From contig NC_045144.1 in the NCBI RefSeq assembly GCF_008831285.2, positions 9,339,886 through 9,403,885 on the forward strand: a stretch of 64,000 bases of DNA. The letters are read 5' to 3'. This document shows positions 23,315-36,202 of this stretch, one piece after another. A program made the translations under genes and the position numbers. The DNA is from Nymphaea colorata (Eukaryota > Streptophyta > Magnoliopsida > Nymphaeales > Nymphaeaceae). The stretch's first letter is position 1; each line of letters starts with the position of its first letter. The notes under the pieces are model-generated. The model saw only the letters and a list, made by a program, of their open reading frames with translations. It was not told where the DNA came from and did not search any database.

Positions 23315-24880
23315 AAAGAGATTTTAAACTAAAAGGTACTTTCAAGTGGAGGAAAAGCATATGCCATCTCGGTACCACTAACTTGAGATTCAACCAACTT
23401 TATCGATAAGGCATAAAGACATTAATTAAGGTAGAGCTGGAAATTTATGTGGAGCTCAAATAAGTAGTTGGAGAAAATTATTGACAACAACCTAACAATT
23501 GCAGGAATGTAACTAAGTAACTTTGTTTTTGGAGAGAGAGGGAGAGAGAGAGATGGAGCCGATAAAATGAAAATGTATAACAAAATTTGGGGACAAGAAG
23601 TTCTCTAAATACAAGAACAAACCACAAAAATAAAATAGAAGAAAGAAATATACAAGTTAGCAGCACAATAAAACAAAATAAGAGAGATGAAAAGAAAATG
23701 GACAGACGAAGCGGTAGAGTCACCTAACAATAGGCGAAGGATAGCGCCTTAGCCGAATAGCAAAGTGGACATCCCTCTACACAAGGCATGCCACAGATTC
23801 CGACGATAAGAAGGTGAGATGGAGAGAGAGGAGAGAGAGAAAGATATATATATTATAATGTTATATATTTAAATACAATTAATTCTATATATTTATATTT
23901 TTTTGAGAGTGAGAGATGTTTTTTAATTTTATATATTTAATATACATGTAATTGGTTGTATTTTCTTCAAAACATTGAAATTGTGGGATTCACCTTTCTC
24001 AATGTTTTCTTAAAATGTGTATTGAAATCAAGAGCAAATTTTTTCTCGTTTTTTGTAAACAAACGTAGTAGTTCAATGATTTTAATATATACTAGAAACA
24101 AAATGGTAAATTTCTCAAAATTTTATTTTAAAATGAAATAGGTGTTAATAAAAGCAAATAAGGTTTTTTTAAAAGAAAAAATTGTGATAAAGATTATGTT
24201 CCCAGAAAGGTTGAAATAGCAACTGTACAAAAGTAATATATTTCAAGGGTTTTAAGATCTTCGGAAGCCTGGGAGAAGGTCCCCCTATCTTTATTGCCTA
24301 AAAGAATGAAACAAACAATCGAGGAAAGGCATGGGTACATGATGCCCGGGACAAAAAAAGAAGTGCCTGCATGGTAAGATTTCAATAAACGAAAACTCCC
24401 TGAAATAGATGTTAAGGTATACCAATTTTTATACTTTATGAGTTTTAGAGTGTTCCTAATATTTATTCATTGTAGTATGCTCTTTGGAGTTGTGGCATAA
24501 TCAGAAACTATCTCTAAGTGTAACAAAATCTCAATTCTGTTATGATAATCCAATGATCGAGATGCAACCTCTCTCATATTGCTGTAATAATGAGGCACAG
24601 TATGGCCCATATAAGCTGTATTCTTTCCAAATCATAATGATCAAGCAGAATCAATACCTTCATTCGCTGTTATGCGCTTCATTCTACTTCTTCTCTCTCT
24701 TACCCTTCTTTGCTATGCTTGTTTACTCTGCTCTCACCCTCCGCCCATCTTCTGTTTCATAGGTGTTTCTCCATTCCATAGGACCAAGTGTAATTCCTAT
24801 CCTACCTTCGAAGTTAGGAAAATTTCTCTAAAGATTTACCGGACAACCGTGTCCTATTTCTAGGTTGCTAGGAAGCATCT
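20222..24880. other. Intergenic region, no gene recognised
   Basis: AT-rich DNA with microsatellites at 20681-20729 (TA) and 23277-23309 (GA), a purine-rich stretch at about 23530-23860, and short open frames on both strands without family resemblance. Two opposite frames near 21130-21415 overlap fully and neither is recognised. AAAACCTGATTTCTG-type repeats at about 21570-21640 resemble pieces at 4300-4440 and 39795-39955. Confidence 0.6.
20681..20729. repeat. (TA)n microsatellite
   Basis: Uninterrupted TA dinucleotide tract. Confidence 0.9.
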
Positions 24881-24885
24881 CGTCT

Positions 24886-25740
24886 CTATTCTTTCCTGCA
24901 GATCATGCAAACCAGTTTGCGTTTCTTTTCTTTCCATAGGCAAATAGACTGGGTGATCATGTCCCATTTTCTAAATGACGGCAAGGATGAGATCAGATCC
25001 CAGTAATCATCCATACGATCAATTATCAGCTGGTTGACATCTGCCGTTAATTGCTTAGTTAAGCTCCAAATGTTCCCCCGACCACTGTGCACACATTTGT
25101 TTCTATGCTTCCAAATGTTCCAGATGCCATAGAGGAACATAGATGCCATCTTTTTTGAGTTGACATTGGTTCCCACCACCTGTTAATGGCCTCTTCCAAA
25201 CAGGTAGGCAGGGGAAGAGGCAAGTACAGAAACTATGTGGGAAATTGTCCACACAAACCCACAAAAATGCTTATTTTCATATTGATGCTTCAGAGTAATT
25301 TTTTCATTTTTTTTCATTTGTATGGTAGTGCCAAAAATTTGATAATCACTGCCTCTTAGCGACAATTTATTGGCTCTGCCCCTGTACATAGGAGAGTGAG
25401 CTTGTTAAATTGAATCATCTTCCTACACTCTTACATAAAACAATTGTGGCATGACACTTGAAGAAACTGTGGGAAATATGACTCCGTTTTCCTTATAATA
25501 CTAACATCTATTTGCCATATGTACGCCATGTTATTTTATTCCATCCAGCGTTAAAAATCTTCCTTCAAAAGCTAAATATGGACACCATTTCTTCTTAGGC
25601 AAGCCATCGTTTCTCCAAATAAAGTTCTTCATGTGATCTATGGTTTTTCTTGTTTGAATGGGATTGTACATTTCTTTCCTTGTAATGTTTTGGGCCACTT
25701 TATTTCCGTACATTAACAATGTCGTTCTCTGGCCTAAAAT
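24886..25740 (-). pseudogene. LINE (non-LTR retrotransposon) 3' remnant
   Basis: Minus-strand fragments in several frames resemble the C-terminal part of plant L1 reverse transcriptase ORFs. One fragment reads MKNFIWRNDGLPKKKWCP (about 25580-25640). Another reads CGFVWTISHIVSVL (about 25220-25265), and a third MFLYGIWNIWKHRNKCVH (about 25085-25140), the usual tail after the zf-RVT region (LxxIWxxWKxRN). Stops and shifts separate them. Neither the endonuclease nor the RT core was recognised, so it is a 5'-truncated dead copy. Confidence 0.6.
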
Positions 25741-26273
25741 TGGTTCCTTTCAAAACCCGCATCACGCAAGGAGCCACTGCTTCAACAATCTTCCACTATG
25801 ACCTTGAGTTGATCACTTGAAATACATTTTTATTAAATTAAGCCAAAATTTTCATATCATATCCGATCAGGTTATGGAGCAAATCTCAACCCCATTACAC
25901 TGTCCACATTCAGCAAGTTTAGCCATTTTACAACTGCCACTTAGACATGACCTAGTTCATCCTATCCCCATAAAATGCTTTTCTACGCCCAAGACATCAT
26001 CTTTGTTTTCCTTCTACATGTCAAAAGGCTGTGCAATTTTGATACTTCAATCTGTAAAAACAAGCTGCCCACATCAATGTAGATGTCTTAACTTTAATAA
26101 CTAGATGAATCATAAATGCACGTTACAGACTCTCACATCTTCTAATCCTACATCCATCCCTCACAAGGAGTACACAAGGATTCATGTCATGTTACAACTT
26201 CTCACATCATCTAATCCTACATTCCTCCTTCAGAAGGAGAGCACAGGGATTCTTAGCTTATCGCACTCCATTT
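25741..26273. other. Intergenic, nothing recognised
   Basis: Contains a partial internal repeat: ACATCTTCTAATCCTACATCC (about 26128) and ACATCATCTAATCCTACATTC (about 26203), each followed by an AAGGAG..ACAxGGATTC stretch, giving a tandem unit of about 75 bp. No gene seen. Confidence 0.5.
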
Positions 26274-28019
26274 CTGTTGTTGGAACATTTTAATGGGTAT
26301 GAGAAACATGTTATGTTTTAAAATCTCTCTACTTAGGAGCAGTAACGTTGCTAATTTGCTAAAACCGTAATTCGATCAATTAGCAATTCAATGTTCTGAT
26401 GTGGTACAACAGTCCCCACACCCCCCCCTCCGGTCGCTTGCGACGCCCTTAAATAATTCTGAATCTCATATCAATTTGCACCATAACATAATTAACTCAA
26501 GCCCGAAGTTCTTATCATGCATTCAATTTTTAATGGTGATCGTTGCACGCTCTTGTAGGCATCTCGTTTTCTGTTACTGCTGTGTCGATGTGGGATAACC
26601 ACCAGTTCATTCTTGGATGTAGTTGGTTATTTTTTTAAGAAATTCTCTACTAAACGTTTAGCAGGTTTTTCCCCATTTGATTGATGCAAATATTGTTGCT
26701 TTATGCTTTTCACTAGTCATTTATACAATTACTACTAGTTGGTTATATATTATCAGATATAAAAACTGTAGAGTGTGGGAACTCATGAGAATCTCCATGA
26801 GCCTTCAGATTATGAATTCATGCAAAGTTAGTTTTTGGGTGACGTGAGAGATTCTTGTATTTTCTTTTGTTTACTTTAGTAATTCTTTTGTTTACTTTAG
26901 TAAGAACCTTGCGTATAAGACGATCATGTACTTGAAGCATCCCACTGTTTAGCGCGCCTGAAGGAGCACGGTGGTTTAGTGTTTGCGCTTTAATATCATT
27001 ATGTTTCTTCTCTTGCTGGGGTATAAACTAATAAAAGCGGCTCACGACGGGTGTACTCATCCACCTTTATCTACTTAGAAATGAAAATTCTTTATTTATC
27101 TCATATATTGTTTAATCAATTGGTCAGAAGACAAATGAATTTAAAAGAACATTCACTAGCAACACAATTTTGGTGAAAATCAAAATCTTGGATATGGAGG
27201 ACATGCATTTAAGAACCTTCAACTTACAGGTGTCACGAGCATAATACTCTATTTGTACCAGCATAACTGTATAGTTGTGCTTGACTCGATCTTCACGTAA
27301 GAACTAAACGAATGGGCTGAATCTGCATACTGGCTGCCACTGGTGTTACATTCGATCATACCAGCCCTTGAACCCTGGATGTCCACTAGACCACCGTTTG
27401 GTACCATCACAACGGCACGGGACAACTGGTTTTGGATCAACTTAAGTTGAAGAAAGAGAAACTGAATGGAATGAGAATCAGAAGCAATGACTGTATGGTA
27501 TGTGCTTGATTACATTTCAAAAGATCAAAATCTCAAATTTTCCTTTCAAAATCATGTGCACAGATGTAATGTCCATTTTCGAAAACTAATAACCACGATT
27601 CTCACATTTATTTGTTGATAAGAGTTTATAACGTACGGAACTTCAAAATTTTGAAGAGAAGAATAGACAGAAGGATCTCTGTATTGGTTCCCTTTTCCTG
27701 TGGCTTTCACACACAGACAATCTTGTGGTGCAGTTGAATTGTGAAACCGAGAATGACTCAACTTGGAAAAGCTATTCAAGCACGATCAAACCTAGTATAT
27801 GGTTTCCATTCACGTGATGAATGTCATGATGTAAAATCAAGGTATATGACCTCTATGGCACAAAACTAATAAACCTATTTCACATACTTATTTAGTCATC
27901 AAAGTCTATAATACATGAAACCTAAAAGTTTTAAATTTTCGAACTTTCAATTGTGTAATACAATCTCACTTAGATATAGTTTTAAATATAGTTCAAATTT
28001 GTTTTCTAAAGAAATAAAA

Positions 28020-30180
28020 ATGCAGTTTGATACTAAAGTTAGAAAACTTAGATATGATAATGGTGGTATGCTAATGAGGCTTTAGAATCATATATGACTT
28101 GTCAGGGAAATTATACACAAAATATTTGTCCTGTAACAAAGTCGCAGTGACTTGAACTCTTATGTTTCAAAGCAATATTGCCTCAAAAAATTCAATTTGG
28201 AATTTGTTTTTATGAAAATCAATTGGGGCAAGGTAGTTTTGTTGTTTCATTTTTGTATTTTTGGATGTACATGTTATATACACCAAGGGCACCAAAGAAA
28301 AAAAGGTGGAAAATTGAGCAATTAAATCTATTTTGGATATTTTACCATGAAAAAGCGTCCTGTTTTCATCCCCAAGTTAAAAAATTTTATTTGTCATGAG
28401 ACGTAAAATTTGCTATAAAAAAATTATTTAGGAAGGAAACATGTGATGAAATTGAGAAGAGGAACACAAATTGGGTCTTCCCATCGTCCACAAATTTGAG
28501 ACTAGTAAAACTAGTGATTGGATGTTTTAAATAATAATAATAAGGCTAGCGATCAATGAGATAAGATGTCTGTGCCTTTCAACAAGTTTCAGCGTTATTT
28601 AAGGAAACATAAAGTTACTTCTAAGTTAAGAGACTTCCATGCATATCACGTTAAGATACCGAATTGTCATTTGAATGAAGAATTCATTGACGAGTCCGAA
28701 GTGTCACACCCCCCAATTTGAAGAAGACCAACAAGACCTAGATTTGTGTAAGGCAATAAATGAAGAATTACATGCTCTTGACAAGGTTTATATTTGGGAC
28801 CTTGTATCCATTGACATTGGAAAAAGAAATGATCTTGTTGGATATATAGAATCAAATGTAATAGTGATGGAACAGTTGAAAGGTTAATGGAAGCATTGGC
28901 TGCAATAGGATATACCAAAATTAAGCATACTGATTATGTTGTAACATTTTCACCAATTGATGAGTGTAGTTAGAATACTTTTATCCATGATGCCAAAGAA
29001 AATTGGTAAAGTTTTTAACTTGATATTAAAAATTTTACATTCATTAGGCTTTGGAAAAGTGGTGTACGTGGATTTGCTTTAGGGTTTTGATTACCAGACC
29101 CCTTGTATGTAAAGAAAATAATTAAAATGGGACAAAACAGTGTCCTAGGGCTAATTGGTATACAAAACTTGGTAAGGTTGTCCTTTCTTTTGGTTTCAGA
29201 AAGAGTGAAGCAAATCACTATAGGTCCGTGTCCCAGAAAGGTAAAATAACCAAGCTTGTACTTTTGTATGGAGATAATACCATTCTTACAAGAAAATAAC
29301 TAGAAAATAACTGAACTTCTTAACACACCTTGAAGTTTATCTTCACAAAAAGTTCAAAAATTAAAGACTTAGGAGGCGTAAGATATTTTTGAGATATAGA
29401 AGTGGCTCACTCAAATAGAGTAATTTTTTAATGTCAGAGAAAACATACTCTTGTTGAAGAAGAGTACTTGCTTTGAAGCTAATGCGAAACAACTATTACT
29501 AAAGGGATTTTTCAACTTCAAATTGATAAAGGATCAAAATTTCGCAAGGCTGGAGGAAAATTTACATGACTAATATGACTACGACCAATATAACCTAAGT
29601 GGTAAAATCCTATAAGTCGATTTATGTCTTCACCGTTAAAAACTCGTCTGGAAGTTGCTCATCACATTCTAAAATGTCTTAAAGCGATAACAGGGGAAGG
29701 ATATTGTGATGGGCAAAAATCAAGGCTTTGGTGTAATTGGACACAATGATGCAAGTTGGGCTGCAGACCCTAATGCTAGAAGGTATTGGACTATAATTGA
29801 AGAAAACAATAAGTTGATTACAAGGAAAAGTGAAAACCAAAATGTGGTATTGTCAATATTAAATGCCAAGGTTGAGCTATCAGAAATAATTGTCTATACT
29901 TGGCAACTTGTCCAAGATATGATGGTTAAAATAGTCGATTCAATGAAAATAATGTATGGTAGTCAAATAGATCATATTTATGTTAAGCAGTTCCGCGGTT
30001 GATAGAAAAATATTCAAAGCAAGGGAATTATTACTACCTCTGTTTGTTAACAATGAGTGCAGTTGGTAGATATATTCACCAAATTCCTTTCAGTTTAAAA
30101 ATTCAGAATCATAAAAGACAAGTTGGGATGGATAGATTCTACCAACTTGAAGGAAATCATACTATAGATGATTGAAAATC
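28020..30180 (+). pseudogene. Decayed Ty1/copia pol remnant (copy B)
   Basis: Duplicate of 16780-18960 with nearly the same remains. Integrase-type CFHPQVKKFYLSHE lies near 28360-28395, the RT-start-like frame at 28675-28887 is identical to copy A, and RNase H-like remains lie at 29706-30002. It has its own small indels, including an extra TTTCTTTTGGTTTCAGAAAG stretch near 29183-29202. Not functional. Confidence 0.7.
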
Positions 30181-30546
30181 AACCACGTTTTCCGACAGAT
30201 ATGGGACAGTCACATTGTTGATCGTGGCCTGATAAGTGATAACTCCTCTTCAGCTTCCCATTTCTCTGTTATTACATCTTCCCATTGTAGTTGGAGTCTG
30301 CCTCAATCTGTTATTCAGATCCTGCTCATGTACTCGTCTGATAACACGTATAAAAGACAAATTAAAGAGCCCTCTTTCCATCTGTGGATGCAATGATTCG
30401 GAAGCCACAAGAAGTAAATATCAGATCATTGTATACCACAACAAAACATTAAAGTGGGCAGACCTTCCTCAACTATTATTCATCATCAGGCTGAGTCCTA
30501 ACACAAAGTTTTTGATCAAACAACAACAACAACAAGATCAATCTAT

Positions 30547-30944
30547 TGGAGCTTTGCGAGGAATCAAGATAGCGCACAAACGAAAATGCAGAAATTGAAA
30601 GAACCATTCATAGAAACGTGTGTTTCATAGGGCGGAAGTATAACCTGTAGAGGCGATCGCCGATTGAATGTCAGCGGCTGTTGGTAGAACGGCTACAGTG
30701 ACCATAGAGTCGTTCCCTTGTGGAGGTAGCGGCGGCGGCAGCGGCAATGGGTGTCTCTCCTCAGCCATAACAGCCCAGTGATGGGGACATGCAATTCACG
30801 TATGACTAAGGGGACCGATTACCCAGACGGTAAAAACTGAATGTGTCTCTCACCATCACAAGACACGAGTATTTATACTTAAGGGTCCGAAACGGATATG
30901 GACCCGTATCGACGCAGGACTATCCAGATGGAGAAATCCCAACA
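30547..30944 (-). repeat. 3' LTR of the truncated copia element
   Basis: On the minus strand it begins TGTTGGGATTTC directly after the polypurine tract and ends GCTCCA where duplication B sequence resumes. Length is about 398 bp. No second LTR is in the window. Confidence 0.7.
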
Positions 30945-31181
30945 ATCTCCCACTAGTCCAAGTTGATATCAAGGGTAAACAAAATGAATGGAGTGGCCTT
31001 AAGATCCATTTCAAGGTCCCACCTTTGTTGTCTTACAAAACTTCTCAATAAACAAATGGGAATACAAAACAAATAGACAACAAGCTTAATAAGAATAAAA
31101 AAACTGTATGTGATCACATTCATAAATGTTTGCATAATAGTGTGTTTACATTGAACTACACAAACCCATCCTCTTAACATG

Positions 31182-34100
31182 TTAAAAAAACATACCAGAT
31201 GGTAGCGCTTTAGTAAGAGGATCTGCAACCATATCTGCACTTCCAATGTGTTGAATACACACTAGTTGATTCTCTGTCCTTTCCTTAACAACAAAATACT
31301 TAAGCTCCATATGCTTACAAGAAGTAATACTTTTGTTGTTGTTGGAAAAAGACACTGCAGCTTCATTATCACAGTGAACCTTAAGTGGACTATCAATAGA
31401 TTCTACTATGTTGAGCTGTGAAATGAAATTCTTTATCCAAATTGCCTGCGATGTAGTCTCATATAATGCAATGAATTCTGCTTCCATGGTGTGAGCAGCA
31501 GTCACAGTCTACTTTTTGTTCCCCCATGAGATGACACCTCCTGATAGAAGAAAAACTAAACCAGTAGTAGACTTTCTACTATCAGTACATCCTCCAAGAT
31601 CGACGTCAGAATAGCCAATCACTTCTAAATGTTCCACCTTGCGATATGTCAACATGTAATCTTTTGTCCCTTGCAAATATTGCATGACTCTCTTTACAGC
31701 ATTCCAATGTATCATGTCTGGATTAGATTGAAATCTACCAAGCATGCCAACAACAAAGGAAATGTTAAGCCTAGTGCAAATCTACGCATACTGCAAGCTG
31801 CCAACCGCTGATGCATATGGAATGTTCATCATTTGTGCATTTTCAAATTCGTCATTTGGACAATCATTTAGGCTCAATTTATCACCTTTAGCTATGGGTG
31901 CCAAAATAGGAGAACAATTCTCCATCCCATATCTCTTTAGTACTTTATTGATGTATGCTGATTGTGAGAGACTTAAATTACATTTAGATCTGTCTCGACG
32001 AATCTCAATGCCGAGAACATATGAAGCCTCACCCATGTCCTTCATCTCAAAATGAGATGCGAGAAAATGTTTGGTCTCTGTTAGCAATTGAAGATCATTT
32101 GAAGCAAGTAAAATGTCATCTACATATAAAGTTAAAATTATGAACTTATTCCCACATGTCTTAAGATACACACATCGATTAATGATGTTTTCTATAAACC
32201 CAAAAGTCGTAATGACTTCGAAAAACTTAATGTACCATTGACGCGAGGCCTGTTTAAGTCCATAAATTGCTTTATTAAGCTTGCAAACCAAATGATCTTT
32301 ACCACTCTCAGAAAACCCTTGAGGTTGATCCATACATACCTCTTCATTCAAATCACCATTTAAGAAAGCTGTTTTCACATCCATCTGATGTAGTTCTAAG
32401 TCAAAATGAGCTACAAGTGCAAGGACAATCCTCATTAACTCCTTAGCAGAGACAGGTGAATATGTCTCATTATAGTCAATGCCCTCCATTTGTGTGAATC
32501 CTTTTGCAACCAATTTTGCCTTGTATTTCTCTATGTTGCCTTTAGAGTCCCTCTTGGTCTTATAGGCTCATTTATACCCTACGAGTTTAACTCCTTCAGG
32601 CAACGACACAAGACTCCATGTCTGGTTTTTAGCCATAGAGTCAAGCTCTTCTTTCATGGCATTAGTCAAGTGCTTGTATTGTTTGCTTTCAACGGCTTCA
32701 ATAAATGTGAAATGATCATCATCAACATCTATGAAATCACTAGGCTCTTGTAGGTATACCACATAGTCTGATGATATAGCAGATATCCTGGCTCTCGCAG
32801 ATTTATGAACAGGTAATTGATCATTTTCAATTTGTATGTCTACATCCTATTCGTGTTCATTAGTATGATCTACATTTAATTCATCTGGATTTGATGCATT
32901 ACCTGTATGATTTGCATTCATGTCATCCTGGGAGACAACATAATCATACACATTTATATTTTTTTTATCAGGTCTACTTTCAGTATCCTGTATTTCATCA
33001 AAAGTGAGGTTTTGTAATGCATCTAATCCAAATGATCAATCTTTCAGGAACTTAGCCTTATCTGTTTCCACAATATGTGGTGTGTGAGATGGACAATAAA
33101 ACCTATAGCCTTTCAATCTTTCTGGATAACCAATAAAGAAACCACTGGTTGTTTTAGGATCAAATGCTTTTATGTAAGGGTTGTACAACTTAGCTTCAGC
33201 AGGACATCCCCATATGTGCATATAAGAGAGGGAATGTTTCCTACCTGTCCACAATTCGTAAGGAGTTGTGGGAACAACCTTACTAGGAACCCTATTTTGA
33301 ATATGCACTACTGTCCTGGCAGCTTCACCCCACAAAGTTAGAGGAAGAGTCAAATAGTTTAACATAGCTTGAACCATTTCTTTAAGCGTACGATTTTTTC
33401 TTTCAGTAACACTATTTTGGTAGGCGCTGCCAGGCATAGTGTATTGAGGCACAATGCCTTCTTCCTTTAGAAATCGTGCCAATGGTCCCTCCCTTTGTCC
33501 CATCTCAGTAAACCTACCATAATATTCACCACCTCTATCTGATCTAACTATCTTGATAACTTCACCGGTTTGTTTCTCTACTTCTTTCTTATAGTCCTTG
33601 AAAACTTGACACACATCGGATTTTTCAAAGATTAAGTAGAGATACAAATATAGAGAATAGTAATCTATAAAGGTGACAAAATACTTTTTGCCTGTGTAAC
33701 AAGGAGGAAAATGTCCACAAACATCTGTGTGAACAATTCCTGATCTTTTAGTACATTGCTCAGCACCTTCTTTATATATGTTAGTTTGCTTTGCCTTTAT
33801 GCAATCTACACATATGCCTTTATCTGTAAAATCAAGAGATCGTAAGATCCATTCATTTAAGAGTCTCCTTATTCTCTTTTCAGAGATATGACCCAAACGA
33901 CGGTGCCATAGTATGTACAAATCATCTTTTATGGTACTACGCTTATTGCCACTTATACAACGACTAGAAACCAACGATTCAGAAGATTGGATCTTCACAT
34001 TTAACTTGTATAAACCATCACACAAAATAGCAGAATCAATTTCAACAAGATCTTTATAAATGAACATCTTTCAATTCTCAAACTTTAAGCAGAAATCAAA

Positions 34101-34400
34101 TTTGTCCAGTCTTGATACAGAAATTAAGTTTCTACTATATGATGGAATAAAGAAAACATCATGAAAATCCAAAACAAAGCCAGTATCAAGCCTAATCTGG
34201 CATTCTCCTACAGCCTTCACATGTGAGCGCATTTTGTTTCTTGAGAAAATGCTCCTCTTATGTAGTGTTGGTTCCCTTTTGCTCAGAAAGACCTGTAAAG
34301 AATTGACAATATGCACAGTAGCACCTGAGTCAATTCACCAACTGTTAATACAAACATGTAACATATTACTTTCAAGTGAAACAAATGACATTTTACTTTT
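31182..34400 (-). pseudogene. Copia pol (protease end to RNase H), multiple nonsense mutations
   Basis: Domains on the minus strand: the protease active-site region with DSGATVHI at about 34330; GAG-pre-integrase and integrase core in 34067-33036 (HRRLGHISEKRIRRLL; SDRGGEYYGRF; NSVTERKNRTLKEM); reverse transcriptase 32762-31782 (VAKGFTQMEGIDYNETYSPV; HQMDVKTAFLNGDLNEEV; catalytic LYVDDILLASND); RNase H 31745-31182 (GYSDVDLGGCTDSRKSTTG; HTMEAEFIALYE; HCDNEAAVSFSNN; ADPLTKALPSG). The frame is interrupted at least by stops near 34068, 33036, 32568, 31782 and 31509, mostly single-codon nonsense changes with homology continuing in frame. This is a dead copy. Confidence 0.88.
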
Positions 34401-34420
34401 TTTTTTTTTTTTTTTTTTTC

Positions 34421-34477
34421 GGTTTCGGTTTCTGAAGTAACAAAGGAGGGCAGAGGAGCGGGAGAAAGGGCTTCGCC
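34421..34477. other. Filler DNA at the truncation junction
   Basis: GC-rich segment (CGGTTTCGG repeated, then GGGCTTCGCCC, a perfect short palindrome) belonging neither to the copia element nor to duplication A. Such GGGCTTCGCCC hairpins are frequent in plant mitochondrial spacer DNA, so an organelle-derived filler is possible. This is speculative. Confidence 0.35.
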
Positions 34478-34561
34478 CGATTCCTTGCAATCACGCAAGA
34501 AATTGCAGAGACTTTGAAAATACAAACTTGGTGTTCAAGGTTTATTTATGATAATCCCGTT

Positions 34562-34562
<1 letters not shown>

Positions 34563-34608
<46 letters not shown>
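34563..34608. repeat. (TA)n(GA)n microsatellite (duplicate of 19396-19467)
   Basis: Same compound repeat, same flanks, shorter than in copy A. Confidence 0.9.
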
Positions 34609-34609
<1 letters not shown>

Positions 34610-34623
34610 AAGAGACCCAGAAT

Positions 34624-34877
34624 CTAGTTTTTCTTGAGGAAACCTTGAGCCAGCTTTAGGTAGTCCCCATAACCAGATTCCCCTTTCGATTTACCTTCAT
34701 GTGCAGCTGCAAACCAAAAAAGAAATTATATCGCTCAGGAACGGGAGAGAGAGAGAGAGAGAGCATCCTCTCAGCTTAGGACTTGGGACTAACGTTTATT
34801 AAGGAATCCTTGAGCCATTTTGAGATAGTCACCATAACCCCCACGATCCGCCGTCCCCTGGTTCCCCATGGTGGTAG
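34624..34877 (-). pseudogene. Truncated duplicate of the nodulin-related gene
   Basis: Carries the last 80 or so bases of exon 1 (about 34794-34877; encodes GGYGDYLKMAQGFLNK), the GTTAGT donor, the intron and the exon-2-like piece (34624-34706; encodes GYGDYLKLAQGFLKKN and TAG). The start codon and the first two thirds of the gene are missing because duplication B ends here. One extra base in the CCCCCACGATCC stretch also shifts the frame relative to 19647-20087. Confidence 0.8.
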
Positions 34878-34880
34878 TCT

Positions 34881-36120
34881 TACTTCTCCCCCGGGTCCCA
34901 GTTTTAATTAGCCATCCAAACACACTTTACCTTTTTTTTTTTCCATTATTTCCCTCCCTCTCCTTCTATCCACAGGCTTTGTAAGATGAGAGATTTGTAG
35001 GACCCGCATTGCTCACGTCATACTAGTGTATGATTTTTTCCTGCCTCAATAGGGTAATGAAGAAAATACTGCCAGATAACAATTTTTTTTTTTGTGAGGA
35101 CAAAAAAGAAATCATAAAAAGTGAAAAGATTAAAAAGGGGACTCTTTTTTCAAATAATTACCAAAGTCTTCCCTTTTTTCTTTTGGTGTATATGGGTTGC
35201 GTGCACCTACAGACGCACACAACTCACTGTTTTAAATATATATGGTTTTTATTCAACAATTTCTTGGCCGGGAATACTTTATATAGTAAACGAAATAAGT
35301 CCTTATAAAAGACTATTGAAGATTATATACTGAAAATTTCCAATCATCTTTAGCATACTCCATTTCATGTGGATTTTGGACGAATTTTAATTCTAAATTT
35401 TTACGTAATCCATGTGTCAACTAAGAGCAGACCAAATTTCATATAGTTTTTAATGATATTCTCCAAACTGGTTTTCTGCACTGCAAATTCTTTTGACCTG
35501 TTCGGGTCAAGGACATTAAGTATTAGTAAAATTGATTTCTTGGATGTTCTGATATGAATCAGGGTACTCGTGCATTCAAGTGCAGGCTGGTATATGCAAT
35601 TGGTGCTTCGTCTACACTGTATTTCATGGAAAGCAACTTTTTTGAAGTACTTCCTCACAAAAAGACACATCAAACTCATTGCTTAAACAGTAATACGAAT
35701 GGAAAACTTAAAGAAGAAGAAAAAGAAGTTACGCAATAAGGCCTTTCCTTCACTTGCCCTCCTTTTTCTTCTACACAAGCACGCAAGATTTCTTTTTCTT
35801 TTTTAAATTTGGTGGACTAAAATTATTATTGAAATATTTTTAGGAAAACACTTTTTAAGTTTTACCTCTGATATGATTAAGAATAAATTATGATTTTGAA
35901 TTAATGCCACTTATATACGAAAGATTTGCCAACCATATGCAAAAAAAAGAATGGAATCCAACATAACCAAAAAAGTGAGTGAAGTTACACAATAAGGGGT
36001 TCACAAAACGAGGCCAATTTCTCTATTTGAAGAAAGAAAGGATTTGATTTTATGGTCTTTTGATTCGTATTTGCAGCCTTACCAAGTGATTTTCTTTCCA
36101 AAAAATTATCACTTTTTATT
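34881..36120. other. Upstream region of neprosin gene A
   Basis: No gene. From about 35030 the sequence aligns with 44270-45780 upstream of the neprosin pseudogene, and from about 35690 also with 42300-42700, showing that the promoter regions were duplicated with the genes. Confidence 0.6.
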
Positions 36121-36123
36121 TAC

Positions 36124-36129
36124 TATAAG
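36124..36129 (+). promoter_or_regulatory. Putative TATA box of neprosin gene A
   Basis: CTATAAGATGG lies about 75 bp before the ATG. The aligned position in the exon-1 remnant reads CTATAAAATG (42711-42720). In the pseudogene it reads CTTCAAGCTGG (about 45797), so the box is lost there. Confidence 0.5.
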
Positions 36130-36202
36130 ATGGAAATTGGTTCACTTTGAGGACAACCAATACTAGATGTTGGATTTTACCGTGCAGTCTAGAACGCTCA
36201 AT

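Larger units (their letters stand above)
30547..34420 (-). mobile_element. 5'-truncated Ty1/copia retrotransposon inserted in duplication B
   Basis: Minus-strand element. Its 3' LTR (30547-30944) is preceded by the polypurine tract GTGGGAGAT. Protease end, integrase, reverse transcriptase and RNase H follow in copia order towards higher coordinates. Gag, PBS and 5' LTR are absent. The copy breaks off at a run of about 24 T (34399-34420), just upstream of the protease active-site region. No target duplication is visible, as expected for a truncated or rearranged insertion. Confidence 0.85.
26274..34880. repeat. Segmental duplication, copy B (with nested copia insertion)
   Basis: Matches 14668-19738 on the same strand. 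Similarity stops at about 30542, where copy A reads AAGATCAATCGTCCTTGCAA, and resumes at about 34478 (CCTTGCAATCACGCAAG). The intervening 3.9 kb is a foreign copia-derived insertion. Copy B ends at about 34880, inside the nodulin-related coding sequence, so it carries only a 3' piece of that gene. A 21-bp tandem duplication (TTCTTTTGTTTACTTTAGTA repeated near 26861-26903) is private to this copy. Confidence 0.9.

Noticed and set aside
36167-36202. Upstream in-frame ATG for neprosin gene A
   Set aside because: Adds a 12-residue hydrophilic stretch before an obvious signal peptide; the aligned pseudogene supports the later ATG.
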